Assembly (NCBI GenBank): GCA_903632075.3
Contig: CAHIKZ030000125.1
Coordinates: 2,466,001-2,530,000, forward strand
DNA from: Acanthosepion pharaonis
Lineage: Eukaryota > Mollusca > Cephalopoda > Sepiida > Sepiidae
Length of the DNA: 64,000 bases
Reading direction: 5' to 3'
In this document: positions 12,890 through 25,089 of the stretch, in pieces
Position numbering within the stretch: position 1 is the first letter of the stretch
Layout: every line of letters starts with the position of its first letter
Made by a program: the position numbers and the translations under genes
The notes under the pieces: generated by a model
Told to the model about the DNA's origin: nothing
Database searches by the model: none
Seen by the model: only the letters and a program-made list of their open reading frames with translations

Positions 12890-14050
12890 TGTATGTGTCG
12901 AAGATGTGTTTATTGCAGGAGGTGGTGGAGGGTCTGTATTGTACACATTTGTGGAGATTGTTCAGTTTGCACGGGGAGTGGTTGGTTGGATTCCTTATTA
13001 GTGTTTGCATGATCGTGGATTTGTTTAATAAAATGCATGAACAATGCATGAAGGTCGAACGTGGTGACGGTGGTGATGTTGAGTTTGTGGCCCTTAAAAA
13101 TTGTTATTAGTTGATTCCTAAGTCTGTCAGTTTTTTGTGGGTTGGATTTGGGTAGTAGAATCACGCCCTCGTCCCGTGACATCCCCGTGTTCTCATGATC
13201 TAAAATATATCTGAGCCTCCATATGTGCAATATGCCGACTAGTTCTCAGGCTTCGAACACACACACCACTATAGAGAAGTTGGGCTATCAATTACTGGTC
13301 TACAACGACACATTATCTTGTAAGAAAGGCCTTTGGGCTTAGAGGATTTTCCTGGCGTCCTCGTCCGTGATGCTGCAGTAGGGTTTGTCTAGTTCAATGG
13401 CGGACATTATTAGGTATTCGTTAATCGACGTGTAAAAGTTGGTTATGTCGAATGGCATAAAGGTGCACACGTTTTTATTTTTAATATTACTGAACCAACT
13501 TATAGAATGTTGGTAATTCTCCACTGCTTGACTCCTGATGCATTTCTGGTGTGATTACATGATCGTTCCAGTATCGTTTTGCAAATTCGTCCTAAGTTGT
13601 TCTTGGAGGGGTTAAGCAAACGGAACTGTGGTTTGTTGGGGAAATTGCTCTTATGGTCATGAACGGTGATAAAAGTCTGTTGTTTGTTGAGTTTGTGTAC
13701 TCTCATCGATGTTAAGTTTCTTTGCTGCAGTTCGTGCCTCGCTGTTGATATGATTTTCCCATTCTTTAGGGTTTTCTTCTAGACTCTGTGGTTTTCCTTA
13801 CGCCTTGATTTGTGGTTGTCAGCCACGACACAGAGGAAATGCTTGCCAGTTTTATAGCAGTAAAAGATTATTTTGTCGGTGTTAAATGTCCTGGCGATGT
13901 CTTTTTTTAATCCTCTGTTGCAGCCTGTTGCATTTGCTAACATATTTGATTTTATCGAAAGAGTCTTTGGTTTCACGTTCCTCCGGCTGTTCTCTCTTGA
14001 CGAAAGAAAGTTTCCATCGCATTTTACTTCCGGCTCTCTCGATTTTAGGC
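12890..14050 (-). pseudogene. Penelope-like element reverse transcriptase, decayed
   Basis: PLEs are retroelements whose reverse transcriptase is related to telomerase and is often followed by a GIY-YIG endonuclease. Read on the minus strand, the blocks fall in PLE order: KMRWK near 14,020; GLKKDI and FNTDKIIF near 13,900; TFITVHDHKSNFPNKPQFRL then NPSKNNLGRICKTILER near 13,680-13,560 (family signature KDHK-NF---P--RL-NPSK); FMPFDITNFYTSINEYL near 13,460 with the first catalytic Asp; E-stop-ELVG near 13,240; SRDEGVILLPKS near 13,170, matching the YRDDG box with Tyr to Ser and the second Asp to Glu; then FKGHKLNITT. Stops, frameshifts and a deletion near 13,330-13,250 break it. The join to the LINE at about 14,050 is sharp. 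Confidence 0.85.
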
Positions 14051-14051
14051 A

Positions 14052-14740
14052 GCAAGCTGGAGATTATAACTCTCAGGGAAAATGGAATAGGGAAGGGAGT
14101 TCCACAGGCGAGAGGTGCGAGACATGAAGCTATTGGAGTAGAGGAGACGGCTACATTTAAGAGTTTCGACAGTGAAGGGGTGAGAGCGGGATGCCAGCCT
14201 CGTAGAGCGCTTGATCTCATGAAGTCTGGGAACCACTGAATGCAGCTCCTCGGAGCAATTGCCATGAGAGTATTTGTAAAACAGACAGAGAGAGGCGACG
14301 GCGCATCTGTGAGAAAGTGACTGTAGACGAGATGCCAGAGCAGGGCCAATTATATTGCATATCGGCCTCTGGAGCCTATCAAGAAGCCCGAGGAAAACAG
14401 AAGGTGCTCCAGACAATATATGACAGCAATACTCCATGCAAGGGCGAATTGTTGATTTGTAGATCTGGAGGATCGATTCCGGGGAGAAAAATTTCCTGGC
14501 GCCGCACAGGGAGCCAACTTTCCTTGCGGTGGACGAAGTAATTGACTCAATGTATTTGTTCCATCTCAGGTCAGCTGTCAACTTGGTACCGAGCAGCCGC
14601 AGAAAGGTGCTCTCGAGAAGTTGAGCATCAGAAATTCTAATGCAGGGCAGGGAAGGATCTCTGTGGTGATTAATAGAGAGCAGTTTTGTTTTTGAAGCAT
14701 TAAATTTGACCAGCCAATTCCTGCCCCAGTTCACAACCGA
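14052..14740 (-). pseudogene. Jockey-like LINE, reverse-transcriptase C-terminal fragment
   Basis: An open minus-strand frame matching the 63.1-63.9 kb element nearly residue for residue: NASKTKLLSINHHRDPSLPC, LTADLRWNKY, FFSPESILQIYKSTIRPCME, then the C-terminal tail LLDRLQ, ALASRLQSLSHR, LFYKYSHGNCSEEL, SRTSRLWNSLPYS, SYNLQL. This is the thumb and tail of a non-LTR retrotransposon ORF2. The catalytic part is absent. At about 14,740 it joins one Penelope-like fragment and at about 14,052 another, both on the same strand. The stop right after SYNLQLAA comes from the junction. The clade (jockey/BS type) is inferred from the overall pattern. Confidence 0.9.
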
Positions 14741-14965
14741 TTTCACCTTAATGAATGCCTGTGGATGGTACAATTTATCGACTCTCTCGTCGATGTTTAC
14801 TTAGTTGGCTGACTTTTTGGCCTGACTGTTTATGGAATATTCTCTGTGTCACGGTGCTCTTTTATAAATCTTATTGATTTTCTTATTCATGGCTTTGTGG
14901 TATATGCCGACGTCGATCTGGTAATGTTTGCTCGTTTTTTTCAGAATTGATGAAAATCTTATACG
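14741..14965 (-). pseudogene. Penelope-like element fragment (second copy)
   Basis: One minus-strand frame reads KHYQIDVGIYHKAMNKKINK, then AKKSAN-stop-VNIDERVDKLY and PQAFIKVK. In PLEs the same order occurs just before the KDHK box (nucleotide-binding region, NI--EAK, ID-R, QAFITLKDHK). Two in-frame stops show decay. The frame runs straight into the LINE sequence at about 14,740 without an intervening element end, which suggests a chimeric insertion or insertion of the LINE into the PLE. The other PLE piece (12,890-14,050) covers an overlapping part of the protein, so the two are separate copies. Confidence 0.7.
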
Positions 14966-15239
14966 ATTACTTGATAGTGGTTGAATTTATACATTTTTCT
15001 GAAGGTGTTGGTGAAATTGATATTGTTAATAATGGTGTTGTTGAATTACATCTTGTTAAAAATGGAGAATTATTCCTTCTCGAAGCCCAAGAGTTGCTCA
15101 CTACAGTGTAGTGTTTTTTTTCGTTGTTTTTTTTTTCTTTTGTGACTTGAATCCAAAGCATTCATTTTCATTCCGATTTAGATATCCATGTTTTCGTTAG
15201 GCTAAGAATAGCTTACACATCATCCTCTTAATGACACAG

Positions 15240-15445
15240 ACTTTTTTCTGTAGGAGATTCATTAAACAATCATTTTTGAGTGGATCAAAATGTTCTTGAC
15301 AAAGCCACACTGTTCTTGTAAGATTTCTAGCTGAAATCTGATTCGCAGTTTATCCATGACAAGTTGGATTAATAGCTTGGTTATGGAAATCATTAACCTG
15401 ATTTTCCGATGGAGCTTGCATTCATTTGCATTTACTTTTATAGGA
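15240..15445 (-). pseudogene. RTE-like LINE fragment (start of RT domain)
   Basis: Minus-strand frame: NECKLHRKIRLMISITKLL, then EILQEQCGFV. RTE-type reverse transcriptases have the pattern E-HR-ISLMSH-TK-L followed by EQ-GF at the start of the RT domain, so position and order fit. It ends at a stop after about 60 codons and nothing further of the RT is found. The remainder of 15,450-16,900 is AT-rich with no recognised gene. Confidence 0.65.
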
Positions 15446-15449
15446 CGTG

Positions 15450-16920
15450 TTACGAAGATGTATTAAGTAAGGTATTTCGTTATGTTACAACAGTCGTATG
15501 AAAGATTACTGATATGACTAAAATGTCATAGTTTATATTGAATTTTTAAGCCTGAGATCTGTTTTCGTTAGACAATTCAATATATCACTGTATTTATGTC
15601 TTCCAATTTAATTCAAAGTTTAGTTATTTTTTCTATTTTATACTCTCCTGAATGTAGATATCTAGTGATTTTGTTAGCGTATTTAATTTGTTAGCTGTGT
15701 AAATGAATTTAAATTAAAAATTTTCCGTATGAAATCTAATTGAAAGTTATTTTTCTCAAATACAAAACCATACTGTTTTAAATATTTTTTGAATTCTTGT
15801 TTTGATATTTTTCCATCATACTTGAGAACAATGAGACAAATTTAAATCTGAGATTAAAAACTATTTAATTGGCCAGAAAACGCCTTCTGATATTTTTTAG
15901 AATTTTTTTTTTATATTTCTTGTTATTTTTTATATTGGCCAAGTCAATAATTTGCCTTAGCAACAGACATTCAGAATCCGTATCGCCCAGTAATTACCAG
16001 AACTTCTCAACAGTGTCGTTCGTTTTTTTTTTTTTTATTGACTTTTCTTTTTTTATTTGTCAGGGTCTTGACCGCCCTGAGCGTTAAAATAACAGCACGT
16101 GATGTCTTGAATGAAGGGCTCTTCAAATTTGATCTCTCATTACCACTAATTGGATATGCCAGTTTGTAATTTGTTTTGTCAAGAAGATTTCCCGATAATT
16201 AATAGAGAGCTCCCCCGAAAGACATTTATATCTTTCCTTAGATGTCGGCACCGTATTAAAAAATGTTTAAGATTTCATTAAGTTGTAATGTTTATTATCA
16301 CTTATGACACAAGATCGTTTGTTGATTATGAAATTATAATCATCTAGTTTTTCATAAAACTGCTTGCGTACCGGAGAAGAATATTGTTGCGATAATAAGT
16401 GTCCAGTCTTCTTGTTTAAATGTGGTTTTAGGGTTTGCAAATGTTTTATTATTGTTACCAGTGCGTGTAAAACGGATGCCTATATAGATTTTATCTCTCT
16501 CTTTCTATTTCTCTTTCTCTATAAGTGAGAGAGAAAGAGAGCTTCGATATCTCAATTCCCCTCTTTTATCGTATCTCCACACCTTTGTAGCAGAAAACAA
16601 AATCTGTTCTATACCTCTCTGTCAAAGAGATCGTCTCAGTCCAACAAGGTTCCATTTACCGCTTTTTATTCAACCCGCCTTCCTTTAATACGCATTCCTT
16701 AAATATATGTAGAACCTATATTTGGTTTTGCGACGTTCTATGCAGCAGAGCGGTTTAAGTTACTCACAAAAAGAATGAAGCTGGTTCAAACTCTGCTGGG
16801 AAACACAGACTCGAGTGCGTAAAACTGTGGAAATAAAATAGAAAACACCGTGTAAATAAATGGAGTATCTTTTTCAAGCATGGATGGTAACAAAAAATAA
16901 TGTTTGAAGTAATAAAATAT
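15450..16920. other. AT-rich stretch, no gene recognised
   Basis: Contains a pyrimidine/purine mirror-like tract at about 16,493-16,542 (CTCTCTTTCT and AGAAAGAGAG arms). No coding signal. Confidence 0.5.
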
Positions 16921-16926
16921 TGAATT

Positions 16927-17002
<76 letters not shown>
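16927..17002. repeat. (AC)n-(AT)n microsatellite
   Basis: AC tract to about 16,940, then pure AT to 17,002. Confidence 0.95.
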
Positions 17003-17005
<3 letters not shown>

Positions 17006-17189
17006 CAATTCACCCCAATTGTCACTAGTGCGCATGAGGGCTACAGATAGTGTATGTAAGGAAAACACTTGGTATATGTGGTGTTGAAGAATGGATAAAA
17101 AGAACGGAGGAGGATAAAAGTAAGAACGACAATCAAGGCAACAGAAGATGTCGACTGACATTACATTTCAATTTTTTGAAGATCATAGC

Positions 17190-17660
17190 TATCAGGCAAG
17201 AATATAAGACGAACGTAGTTCTACTGTCGGTAAGTGCGAGAGAAGAAACTGTTGGTGTAGAACAGGCGGTTATATTTAATTATTTCAATAGTAAAACTGT
17301 GTGGCCCAGATGTAACCTACTAGCACGCTTAAATTCATGCAGCAGGTGCACCGGTGAAAATAGATTATCTTAGCAAAGGCCATGGAACTATTTATAGAAA
17401 AGACAGAGGGAAGCCACAATAAGTCAGTGAGAAAATGACTGGAATCGAGACCCCAAGTCAGGACCGATCATATTATATATCCGTCTTTGAATTTTATGAA
17501 GAACCTCAAGATAAACAGTGGGGGAACATTGCCATATATGGCAAACGTATTCCATGCATAGACAAATAGTAGATTTGTAGATATGAAGGATGGACGACGA
17601 CGAGAAAAACCTTCCGGCGCAAATCAGGGAACCAAATTTCCAGGTGGTAGATGCAGCAAT
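17190..17660 (-). pseudogene. Highly decayed jockey-like LINE fragment
   Basis: The plus strand here parallels the antisense of the 14.05-14.74 kb LINE over about 450 bases: GACAGAGGGAAGCCA versus GACAGAGAGAGGCGA, then GTATTCCATGCATAGACAAA versus TACTCCATGCAAGGGCGAAT. On the minus strand SILHIYKSTI-LCMEY is readable, matching SILQIYKSTIRPCMEY. Many substitutions and indels indicate a much older insertion than the 14 kb or 63 kb copies. Its inner edge is incorporated in the 59-bp tandem array that follows. Confidence 0.8.
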
Positions 17661-17891
17661 TGATTCAAATATTTTGTATTCTTGGAATTTTAAGGAATAA
17701 ATATTACATAAAAAGCAATTGATTCAAATATTTTGGATTCTTGAAATTTTAAGGAATAAATATTACATAAAAAGCAATTGATTCAAATATTTTGCATTCT
17801 TGGAATTTTAAGGAACCAATATTACAAAAAAGGCAATTGATTCAAATATTTTGCATTCTTGAAATTTTAAGAAATAATATTACAAAAAAAT
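17656..17891 (+). repeat. 59-bp minisatellite, four units, LINE-derived edge
   Basis: Four units begin with GCAATTGATTCAAATATTTT at 17,656, 17,715, 17,774 and 17,833: an exact 59-bp period with a few substitutions (GTATTC, GGATTC, GCATTC, GCATTC). The first 20-odd bases of the unit correspond to the LINE segment GTAATTGACTCAATGTATTT of the 14.5 kb copy, so the array arose by tandem duplication at the end of the decayed LINE. Confidence 0.92.
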
Positions 17892-20800
17892 GCGTGTTTA
17901 ACTTTTACAAGAAGGTTATACTAACTGCAAGAAAATTATTTTCTGTAACGTAGACATTAATCATAACTTATAATGTTTAATTGAGTTTTCTCTTGTCTTC
18001 ATCTTTAGTCATTGATATGGTATAGCTTTAAGGTTGTGGAACATAATGAAACTAGATTAAAGAGCGGATATCTGTTTGAGATATTAAACTAAACACTTCC
18101 ATACAAATCTGTTCTCTCATTATCAAGCAATCTTCCCTTATATAATTTTCAATTCCATTAGATTATAATAGAAATCAAGTCGAAACCAACTAGATGGTTA
18201 AACATTTCCCATAATTAATATAGACTAGCAAAGTAGTGACAATCAAATAACTACTTTAATCAGTGTCAATGTTGATAAGCGTAGACAAGTGAAAGAATGG
18301 GTTTTATTAGACACACGTAACAAATAAACACAGCTTAAGGCTTTCTTATTGTTTTTTTGTTTTTTTCATTTCCAGTCTCAGTTTTGCATTACATTTTCAA
18401 TTATTTTAATATGCCTTAGGCCTCGATATTATGTCTATGCGTACCCACACAAACGTGTTACAGATTCAACAGAAAAAATAATTTGAAAATATTGTGCATT
18501 TTCAGAACCAAAATTGTAGCTCTATCTAATTTAGTGCACGTCAGCAAGGTTGGATTTATGTGATCAACACATTACTTACATGTGTTCACGCTTTTAAGGA
18601 CACACTCTAATTTAAACCGTATGCTAAAAATAATAATTGTAAATTACGATAGATATCACGGAAATTTTGTAAATATTTAAATATTCCTTAGTAATATTTC
18701 CGCATGCAGTTTTTGTTATTTTCATTTATCAATCATTTATTTATTGAATTTAAGATCCTGTTTTGCTCTTTATTTAAAACATTTTACCTAGAATTTAAGA
18801 AAATACAACATGTGAAAATGTAATTATTATATTAATCAAAGGGATTACAATTAATTTATCCTTATAACAGTATAATAAGTTTTGCTCCAATAAGGATATT
18901 AAAGATTTAACTGATACGATTGTTAGTTATGTAATTAAGATATATCAGTTTTATGTAAAAAGAATACTTTTAAATATGTTTTCGATTTGCTAGAAATAGT
19001 CTAAGTTGGAATTTACATATGAGGATCAGACAGTTGTTGTACTCTGGTAAAATTACATGCCATTTTTGTCAGCATCATGTCTGTTCACATACATTTATAT
19101 TTTGGTCAGACTATGGACTTTTCAGCTAAGCCACTTAGACATAACAAATGGACTAATAGTTTTTACACAAATGTGTTAAATTATATTATTCTGTTAAAAG
19201 AACACCGACCGTTTTGCTTCATGAATCAATAATGCAGAATCTCAAAACACTTGAGAATTTAATCTCTTGTACACAATATAATCTGACAGGAAGCGATACA
19301 CATGAACAATTAAAACTGAAGAAAAATATTTGAAAATTCCACAATACGTTCGGGTAAATATTGTCAACAAATAAAAACATTTCCCATATAAGTATTTGTG
19401 TATAACTGTTAATATCAAGGATGAAATTCATTCTGAGTGTATACGTTTGTTGTAAGAATATTTTGGGGGAATAAAAACATGCGCGTGCGCACATTCACAC
19501 AAACGCGCGTGCGTTCTTACGCATACACACATATACATGAGAAAAAATGTAGTTTTAACGTATGATATTTTTTATGGATTAAAGTGACCATTATCAAGGG
19601 CCAAGCGGATGTAACTAAAACCGTGGGCGTTGATGCCAAAATCCATACTGTCTGTTTCATATTGAAACACAATCATCAGACCGGAAAATTCCTTTTACGG
19701 ATGAAAACGACTGCAGTCCCTGACTACTTTCTCTTTCATACAAACACAAATATACACACAAACACACGCACGTGTGTGCGTGATATTTAAAGAACTAATA
19801 GGGAACATTTATGAATCTAACACGTTTACTTTTCTTCTTAGCTTCATCCGGGAAATAAATACGAAGAATGAATATTGATATTTTTATATCTTTATAATTT
19901 GATTTTCATTGGTTAAGAAGGCTTCATGTGCATTCGACTTGTTAACCAGCGTTAGTATAAGCTTTTGCACTCTGAAATCAAGGAAAGATTATACATACTT
20001 TCAAATCTCACCACGACATAACGGAAAATAAAAGAGGTGTAAATAATGCATTTTTATTTAATTATGATCCACTTACATACACTCGGTGACTGCATAATCA
20101 AAATTAATAACACTGTAAAATTTATAATAAAATGTGCATGCATATATGCCTATAGTTCTTTCTTTTTCCTATAAAACAGTGTATACAGCGTGATATTCTG
20201 TTCACCTGTAAGTGCATGATATTCAGACTGATTCAGGTTATATTAATTTTTGTTGATGTTGCTCGATTTTTTTCAAGTCATAGATATCGGAAGGGGTAAT
20301 TCGAAGGTAAAACAGTAAATCTTTGATTCATCAACATTTCTTTTAAATTCGTTCGAAGCGAGAACAAAACAGATTTTTGTCTCTGCCCACGCCTACGTGA
20401 TTTTCTTTCACTTTGCGCCCCGCTCGATTTTCTCCTCCTCTTTCTCCATTTAGGCTGACTCTGCTCTCTCAAATATCAAAGATATTCATAAAATGAATCC
20501 TTCTAACTGTATTCAATCTTCTTTTATAATCTTCACACTTATCCTAAATCTCTGATTATCATCCGGACGTGGTCACTTCGGCCAGGGATTTAACCCTTTG
20601 ACCCTACACATTCTTATATTCCTTTCCAAGTTATCTCACCACTCGATTCCATTGTAGTTTATCAAGACTATTTATCTTCTATTTATTATCCAGCCGATAT
20701 TTCCGTAGAAATCTGGAAATTAGTTTATCCTTATGGATAAAGCTCCTAGATTTTTTGTTGTTTCATATTACTACATGGAATTTTATCGTTTCAAAATAAT

Positions 20801-21440
20801 TGTTTTTCATCATTGATTTTTTCCAAATATCACATCTTCAAAACATGATAAAAGATCTTTCATGTTTTGTTTTCGCAATGCTGTTTTATCAGAAACGATT
20901 TATAATTTCCTCGAATAAAACTTATCCTCCTTATGATTCAAAAGTTAAAGTTTTCACTCACGTTATTCTTCTTAGCCTGTGACGATCCATTTTTGAACGT
21001 AGCAATGGCAATGAATGGGCGATTATCCTACCAAGTGGATCTGATGCATGTTAGTAGAGTCACATGGAACACGCTTGGATGATTATGAATCTTTTTAATT
21101 CGTGATTTCACAAGGGCATTTGCGAAAGTTAATGTAAAGAAAACAACTGTAATTTGAACTCGGCTCCTCGAATTATTATCTCGAGACGTTAACAATCAGC
21201 CTATCCTTACATCCATATTTACAGTACCTGGTATCCACAAAAGGTTACACATGTTAATTAATTTCGATGATCGGACTAGAGCCGGTAATTTAACGGGATA
21301 TACTTTTAAGCCTTTTCAGTCATCCCACCTAGTTCCTACCAGAATTATATAGGTTTCTCAGTCGATCCGTGTGCAAATGCTAAACGATGTCTAAGTGACA
21401 AATCATTATGAATGTTGTTCGCAGGAAATGAGCATTCTCG
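17892..21440. other. AT-rich intergenic DNA, no gene recognised
   Basis: No transposon or exon recognised. A weak hammerhead-like string is present on the minus strand near 19,650-19,690 and a weak B-box-like string near 20,600; neither is called. Small CA-rich tracts occur at 19,480-19,540 and 19,740-19,775. Confidence 0.5.
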
Positions 21441-21445
21441 TTGGG

Positions 21446-21580
21446 ACTTTGGGCACCCCGAGGCGGTGTAATGATTAGCAAGCTTGTCTTGCTAGAACAA
21501 TTACGCCTGAGTAGTGAGTTCGATCCTCACTGGATGCCCCATATTTTCGGCATTGTTCCACATCTAAGCTATGCTTCGAA
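21446..21580 (+). mobile_element. tRNA-derived SINE
   Basis: The head resembles a tRNA: GGGCACC at the start against GGATGCCC at the end of the tRNA-like part, an A-box-like GGTGTAATGATTAGCAAGC, and a T arm GTGAG-TTCGATC-CTCAC with a perfect 5-bp stem and 7-base loop (B box GAGTTCGATCC). The spacing between acceptor and T arm is irregular, so it is a SINE promoter, not a working tRNA. The same family lies on the opposite strand at 11.13-11.23 kb. Pol III transcription is inferred from the boxes only. Confidence 0.75.
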
Positions 21581-21659
21581 AATCACTATTATTCGCAGGG
21601 CTCTATTAACAGTAATTCAAGGAGTCAGTTTCACTCCAGAAGTTTCCAAATTATTTCTT

Positions 21660-24640
21660 TAGTTCTAATATTTCTGTTATTTCTAGTATTTCTAAAAATG
21701 TTACAATACTCTTTGACTATGAGTTTCAACAGAATTTTCTCTCGTGTAATTTAGAAAAAGATATTGATTTGAGGATAGTAAATATTTCAACAACGATATC
21801 CTATCTAATGCTTAATTTGTTGGTCAGTTTTGACTTGGATTCTAATTTCTAAAATTGGTACCGCTGTCATCACCATATTCAGATATAATCAAGCGTAGTG
21901 CAATTTTAAAAATCTAAAAGAAAATTGATCATAACATTGAGAATCAGCGGTTTGCCTGCAGGCTAAATCTGAACTGCCTGCACTTGCCTAGGAAACAGAA
22001 TTTATGGCAAGTGATTCTGCTTATTGCGCGACTGGCATTGGCTGATTGAAATTTGTTTAAAAAATAAATACAATTCAAAAAAATGTTCAACCAACTTCAT
22101 TAGGGGCTGTTGATTTGTCGTGTAGCATTTTCAATACGAACACACAGACACCCTGCATAAATACTCTATATTTAAATCAGGAATTTTAAATCTTAGCACG
22201 AATGAAATCACGTATCTCCTTTGAAAAAAAGAAATAGATATAGTGCTTTATAAGTCTTAATTAATACTAATCTTTTATGCAGTAATGTTATAATTTCCCT
22301 ATATTTTTAAGCATTCACCCCAAGCAAGGCGGGATGACACTGACACGTAAGGGATTACGGAGAGAGAAAGTAAGTAGAAAGAAGGGTGTCTCTGTATTAT
22401 ACCAATACCCACATGAGAGTGTTCGCAGGAGCTCGCTAAAAACAATTTTTATCACTGTCCCCTATGCATAAGTATGTATACGGCGCTCTCAACTTTAAAT
22501 CGCCCTTTTGTCACATCCAGCCTTGATGGGGAAGCCGAGTTAATATACTTATTACAATCACCATAATACACCGAAATCTCAATGAATTCCTAACTAGTCG
22601 CGCCACGTCGATAATATGTTCACTGTTTTAGATGTATGCATTCCTTAAGTTGGTCATTAATATTCTATCGTTTATCCTGGAAAGGCATGACTCGTTTCCA
22701 AGATAGGTTTATCTGATGACAAAAGGGAATACAGATAAGATGCCTATTGGAGGCATTATTTTTTAATATTTAATATGGCACCCTGATCTAGGTTTGCTGA
22801 CATTAATATCACTGATTAAGAATATAAAGAAAACGGAGATATCAACTCAAACACATATAACCAAAACAAAAAAAACTTTCATAATGGTAAGAAATTAAAA
22901 AAAAAATGTAACGTATGAAAAGAGAATGTATTGAATAAAATATCAATATGAAATTTCGTGCTAAATATCCTTGTTCCTGACTAGTAATATCTCTGATGTC
23001 AGATTACGATGTCACATCCTACATTTAACAGGTGTGGGTACTACATATGAGTTGAGTGTTGAATTGGTGAGAATTTCCGAGTAAAGTATTCAGCTGTGCA
23101 AATTAGGACTTCGAATTGATTGAATAGAGCAGGGATTGTAGATTTGCTGTAGTTCAGCACACTCTTGCAGAGCCACCGATAATCTTCAGAACCAAACTTG
23201 TAAGAGGCAATACGTTGTTTCATTCTATTAGCAAACAGTAAACTTCGTTGAGGGCATGCTTGCACTCATTTCGAGCAGAGACAAACTGATGTCTGTTGCA
23301 AACTGACATGTCGCTCCATTACAGATGGGAGAAGTGCTTCTTATCGGCTATATCATCAGTGCAAGAAGTTGAGAACTAAGATGAGCGTGATTTAACTTTG
23401 TATTTTATTTCTGGGATAAAATCCTCAATGCCAGCTTTTAGCCAGGAGGAAACCTCAGACGCACATTAGTGAGCGGGATGACATCAAAAAGTATATTACT
23501 AATTTGCCCATTTCACATTTAGGGATTACTCGTTAACTTCTCCCATATATTCGAATAAATTGTGGTTCTACTTTGTAGCCCTCTACCTCGAGGTGCCTCC
23601 GGCTCTTGTACAGTGTGAACCGCAATAAAAAAAAAACTGTCTATTAATAAACAAATAAATCTGTGTTGTTAAGAATAACTGTTTGCTAGCTAATCGTGCG
23701 ATAGGACAGAGTGACCATAAGTCTGCAGGCTGACACAACAACAACGTATTTACCTGTTTTATTTTCAGTGTAGCTGATATATATTCAAGCATATATTAAG
23801 GGCATTAACAGAAAATATACTTATAATACAAAACAACTATTTCTTATGTAAGATAAGTGTTTTTCATCATTTTAAAATATTTAAGCTTTTTCTATTCAAT
23901 TGAATTTTTAAAGAAATGCCTTCTCAAAATGGTCACGGTTTCATCTTTATAGAATAGCCCCGATTAAGAGGATTATGTTTATGAAAGTTTCGATGGAAAT
24001 CGTAAATTGATTCTCATGAGCCAAATCTTCATATACATGCTGAATATACAAGCTGATGTATATCATTTTTTCTGATTATAAAATTGTTCGAATAAAAACT
24101 GGGGCTATATATTTTTTTAAAAATGAGCGTGAATATAACAACAAATTTTACCTGTCAAATATGTAAAATGAAATTAACTGAAACCTAAATAAATTCTGCA
24201 TATCAACTAGACATTAACAAATATCAGTAATCGATGGTTTTTCATAGTTTTGTTTCTTTACAAAAACATCTGTCTTTTTTTTTTTTTTATTCAAGTGGAG
24301 TGTCTAAAATTCGTTGTATTGTCTCTTGATGTTTTCGTATTACGGATGTGATTTCCTTTCAACATTTAAATTAGAAATCATGTAAATTAAGGCTTTCGGT
24401 ATCAGTAGTATAATCAGCAGGGAATTGAAATTGTGAATGCTGAAGGCTCATATTGAGTCCGGGGTGCGATTGTAAGTAAAGATGAGGAAAGTAAACGGAA
24501 TCATTTCTTAAATGATGTTTAAATTGAAGTAGCTAAGTATATTTTGTATTTGGTATATAAAGTTACATTTACGGTTTAGTCAGTATTCGTAATTTGTAAA
24601 TGGAAGGTATGAGTGTATGTTGTAAGCTGAAATGTTTTTT
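21660..24640. other. Intergenic DNA, no gene recognised
   Basis: Mixed AT-rich sequence with no recognised domain, tRNA or repeat family. Frames of 60-75 codons near 23,041-23,265 and 23,583-23,792 are not recognisable. Confidence 0.5.
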
Positions 24641-24689
24641 TTTTTAATTTTGTTATTTTCTGATTTTTAGCCGGATTTTAAATTTTTTA

Positions 24690-24875
24690 TTTGCATTATT
24701 TACATTATTCGGACATTTATCCTCAACTTTATTCACATATTCACAAAGTTTCGGATTTTGAACATTCCTGCCTTCTTCATGTGATTGGAATTTCGAACCG
24801 AACAGTTTATATTGTACACCGGAATATATTTTCCTGTTCCACGTGCCATGCCTCCTGTGGATGTCTCTAATGGAC
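24690..24875 (-). repeat. Penelope-like tail, degenerate copy A
   Basis: Minus strand: ATGAAGAAGGCAGG, then CCGAAACTTTGTGAATA and AAAGTTGAGGATAA, preceded by a GCACGTGGAACAGG region. The copy at 29.64-29.80 kb has CTGAAGAATGCTGAAG, GGCCGAAACGTTGTAATAA, AAAGACGAGGAGAATAA and GCACATGGAACTAG in the same order. The segment resembles PLE ends in which a CTGAnGA...GAAAC string is remnant hammerhead core; that assignment is inference. Confidence 0.55.
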
Positions 24876-25000
24876 ACGAATCATTCAGAAAAGCAACTGA
24901 ACGAAAAAGCCGGACATATATGTTTAACGCATTTCGTCCTCGAACAAAAATTATCGAAACAAAGTAACCTTCTCATGGTTGGAATTATATTTTTTTTTTA

Positions 25001-25001
<1 letters not shown>

Positions 25002-25082
<81 letters not shown>
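25002..25082. repeat. (TA)n-(GA)n compound microsatellite
   Basis: Pure TA to 25,048, then AG dinucleotide to about 25,082. Confidence 0.95.
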
Positions 25083-25084
<2 letters not shown>

Positions 25085-25089
25085 TCTAG

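Noticed and set aside
14045..14350. Plus-strand frames opposite the 14 kb LINE
   Set aside because: They are antisense shadows of the LINE reading frame.
19640..19700. Minus-strand CTGATGATTGTG...CAATATGAAAC as another hammerhead
   Set aside because: GAAA is displaced 3 bases from the only possible stem II (ATTG/CAAT) and no stem I or cleavage site is visible.
20555..20640. B-box-like GGGTTAAATCCC on the minus strand as a SINE
   Set aside because: The A box is unconvincing and no second copy was found.
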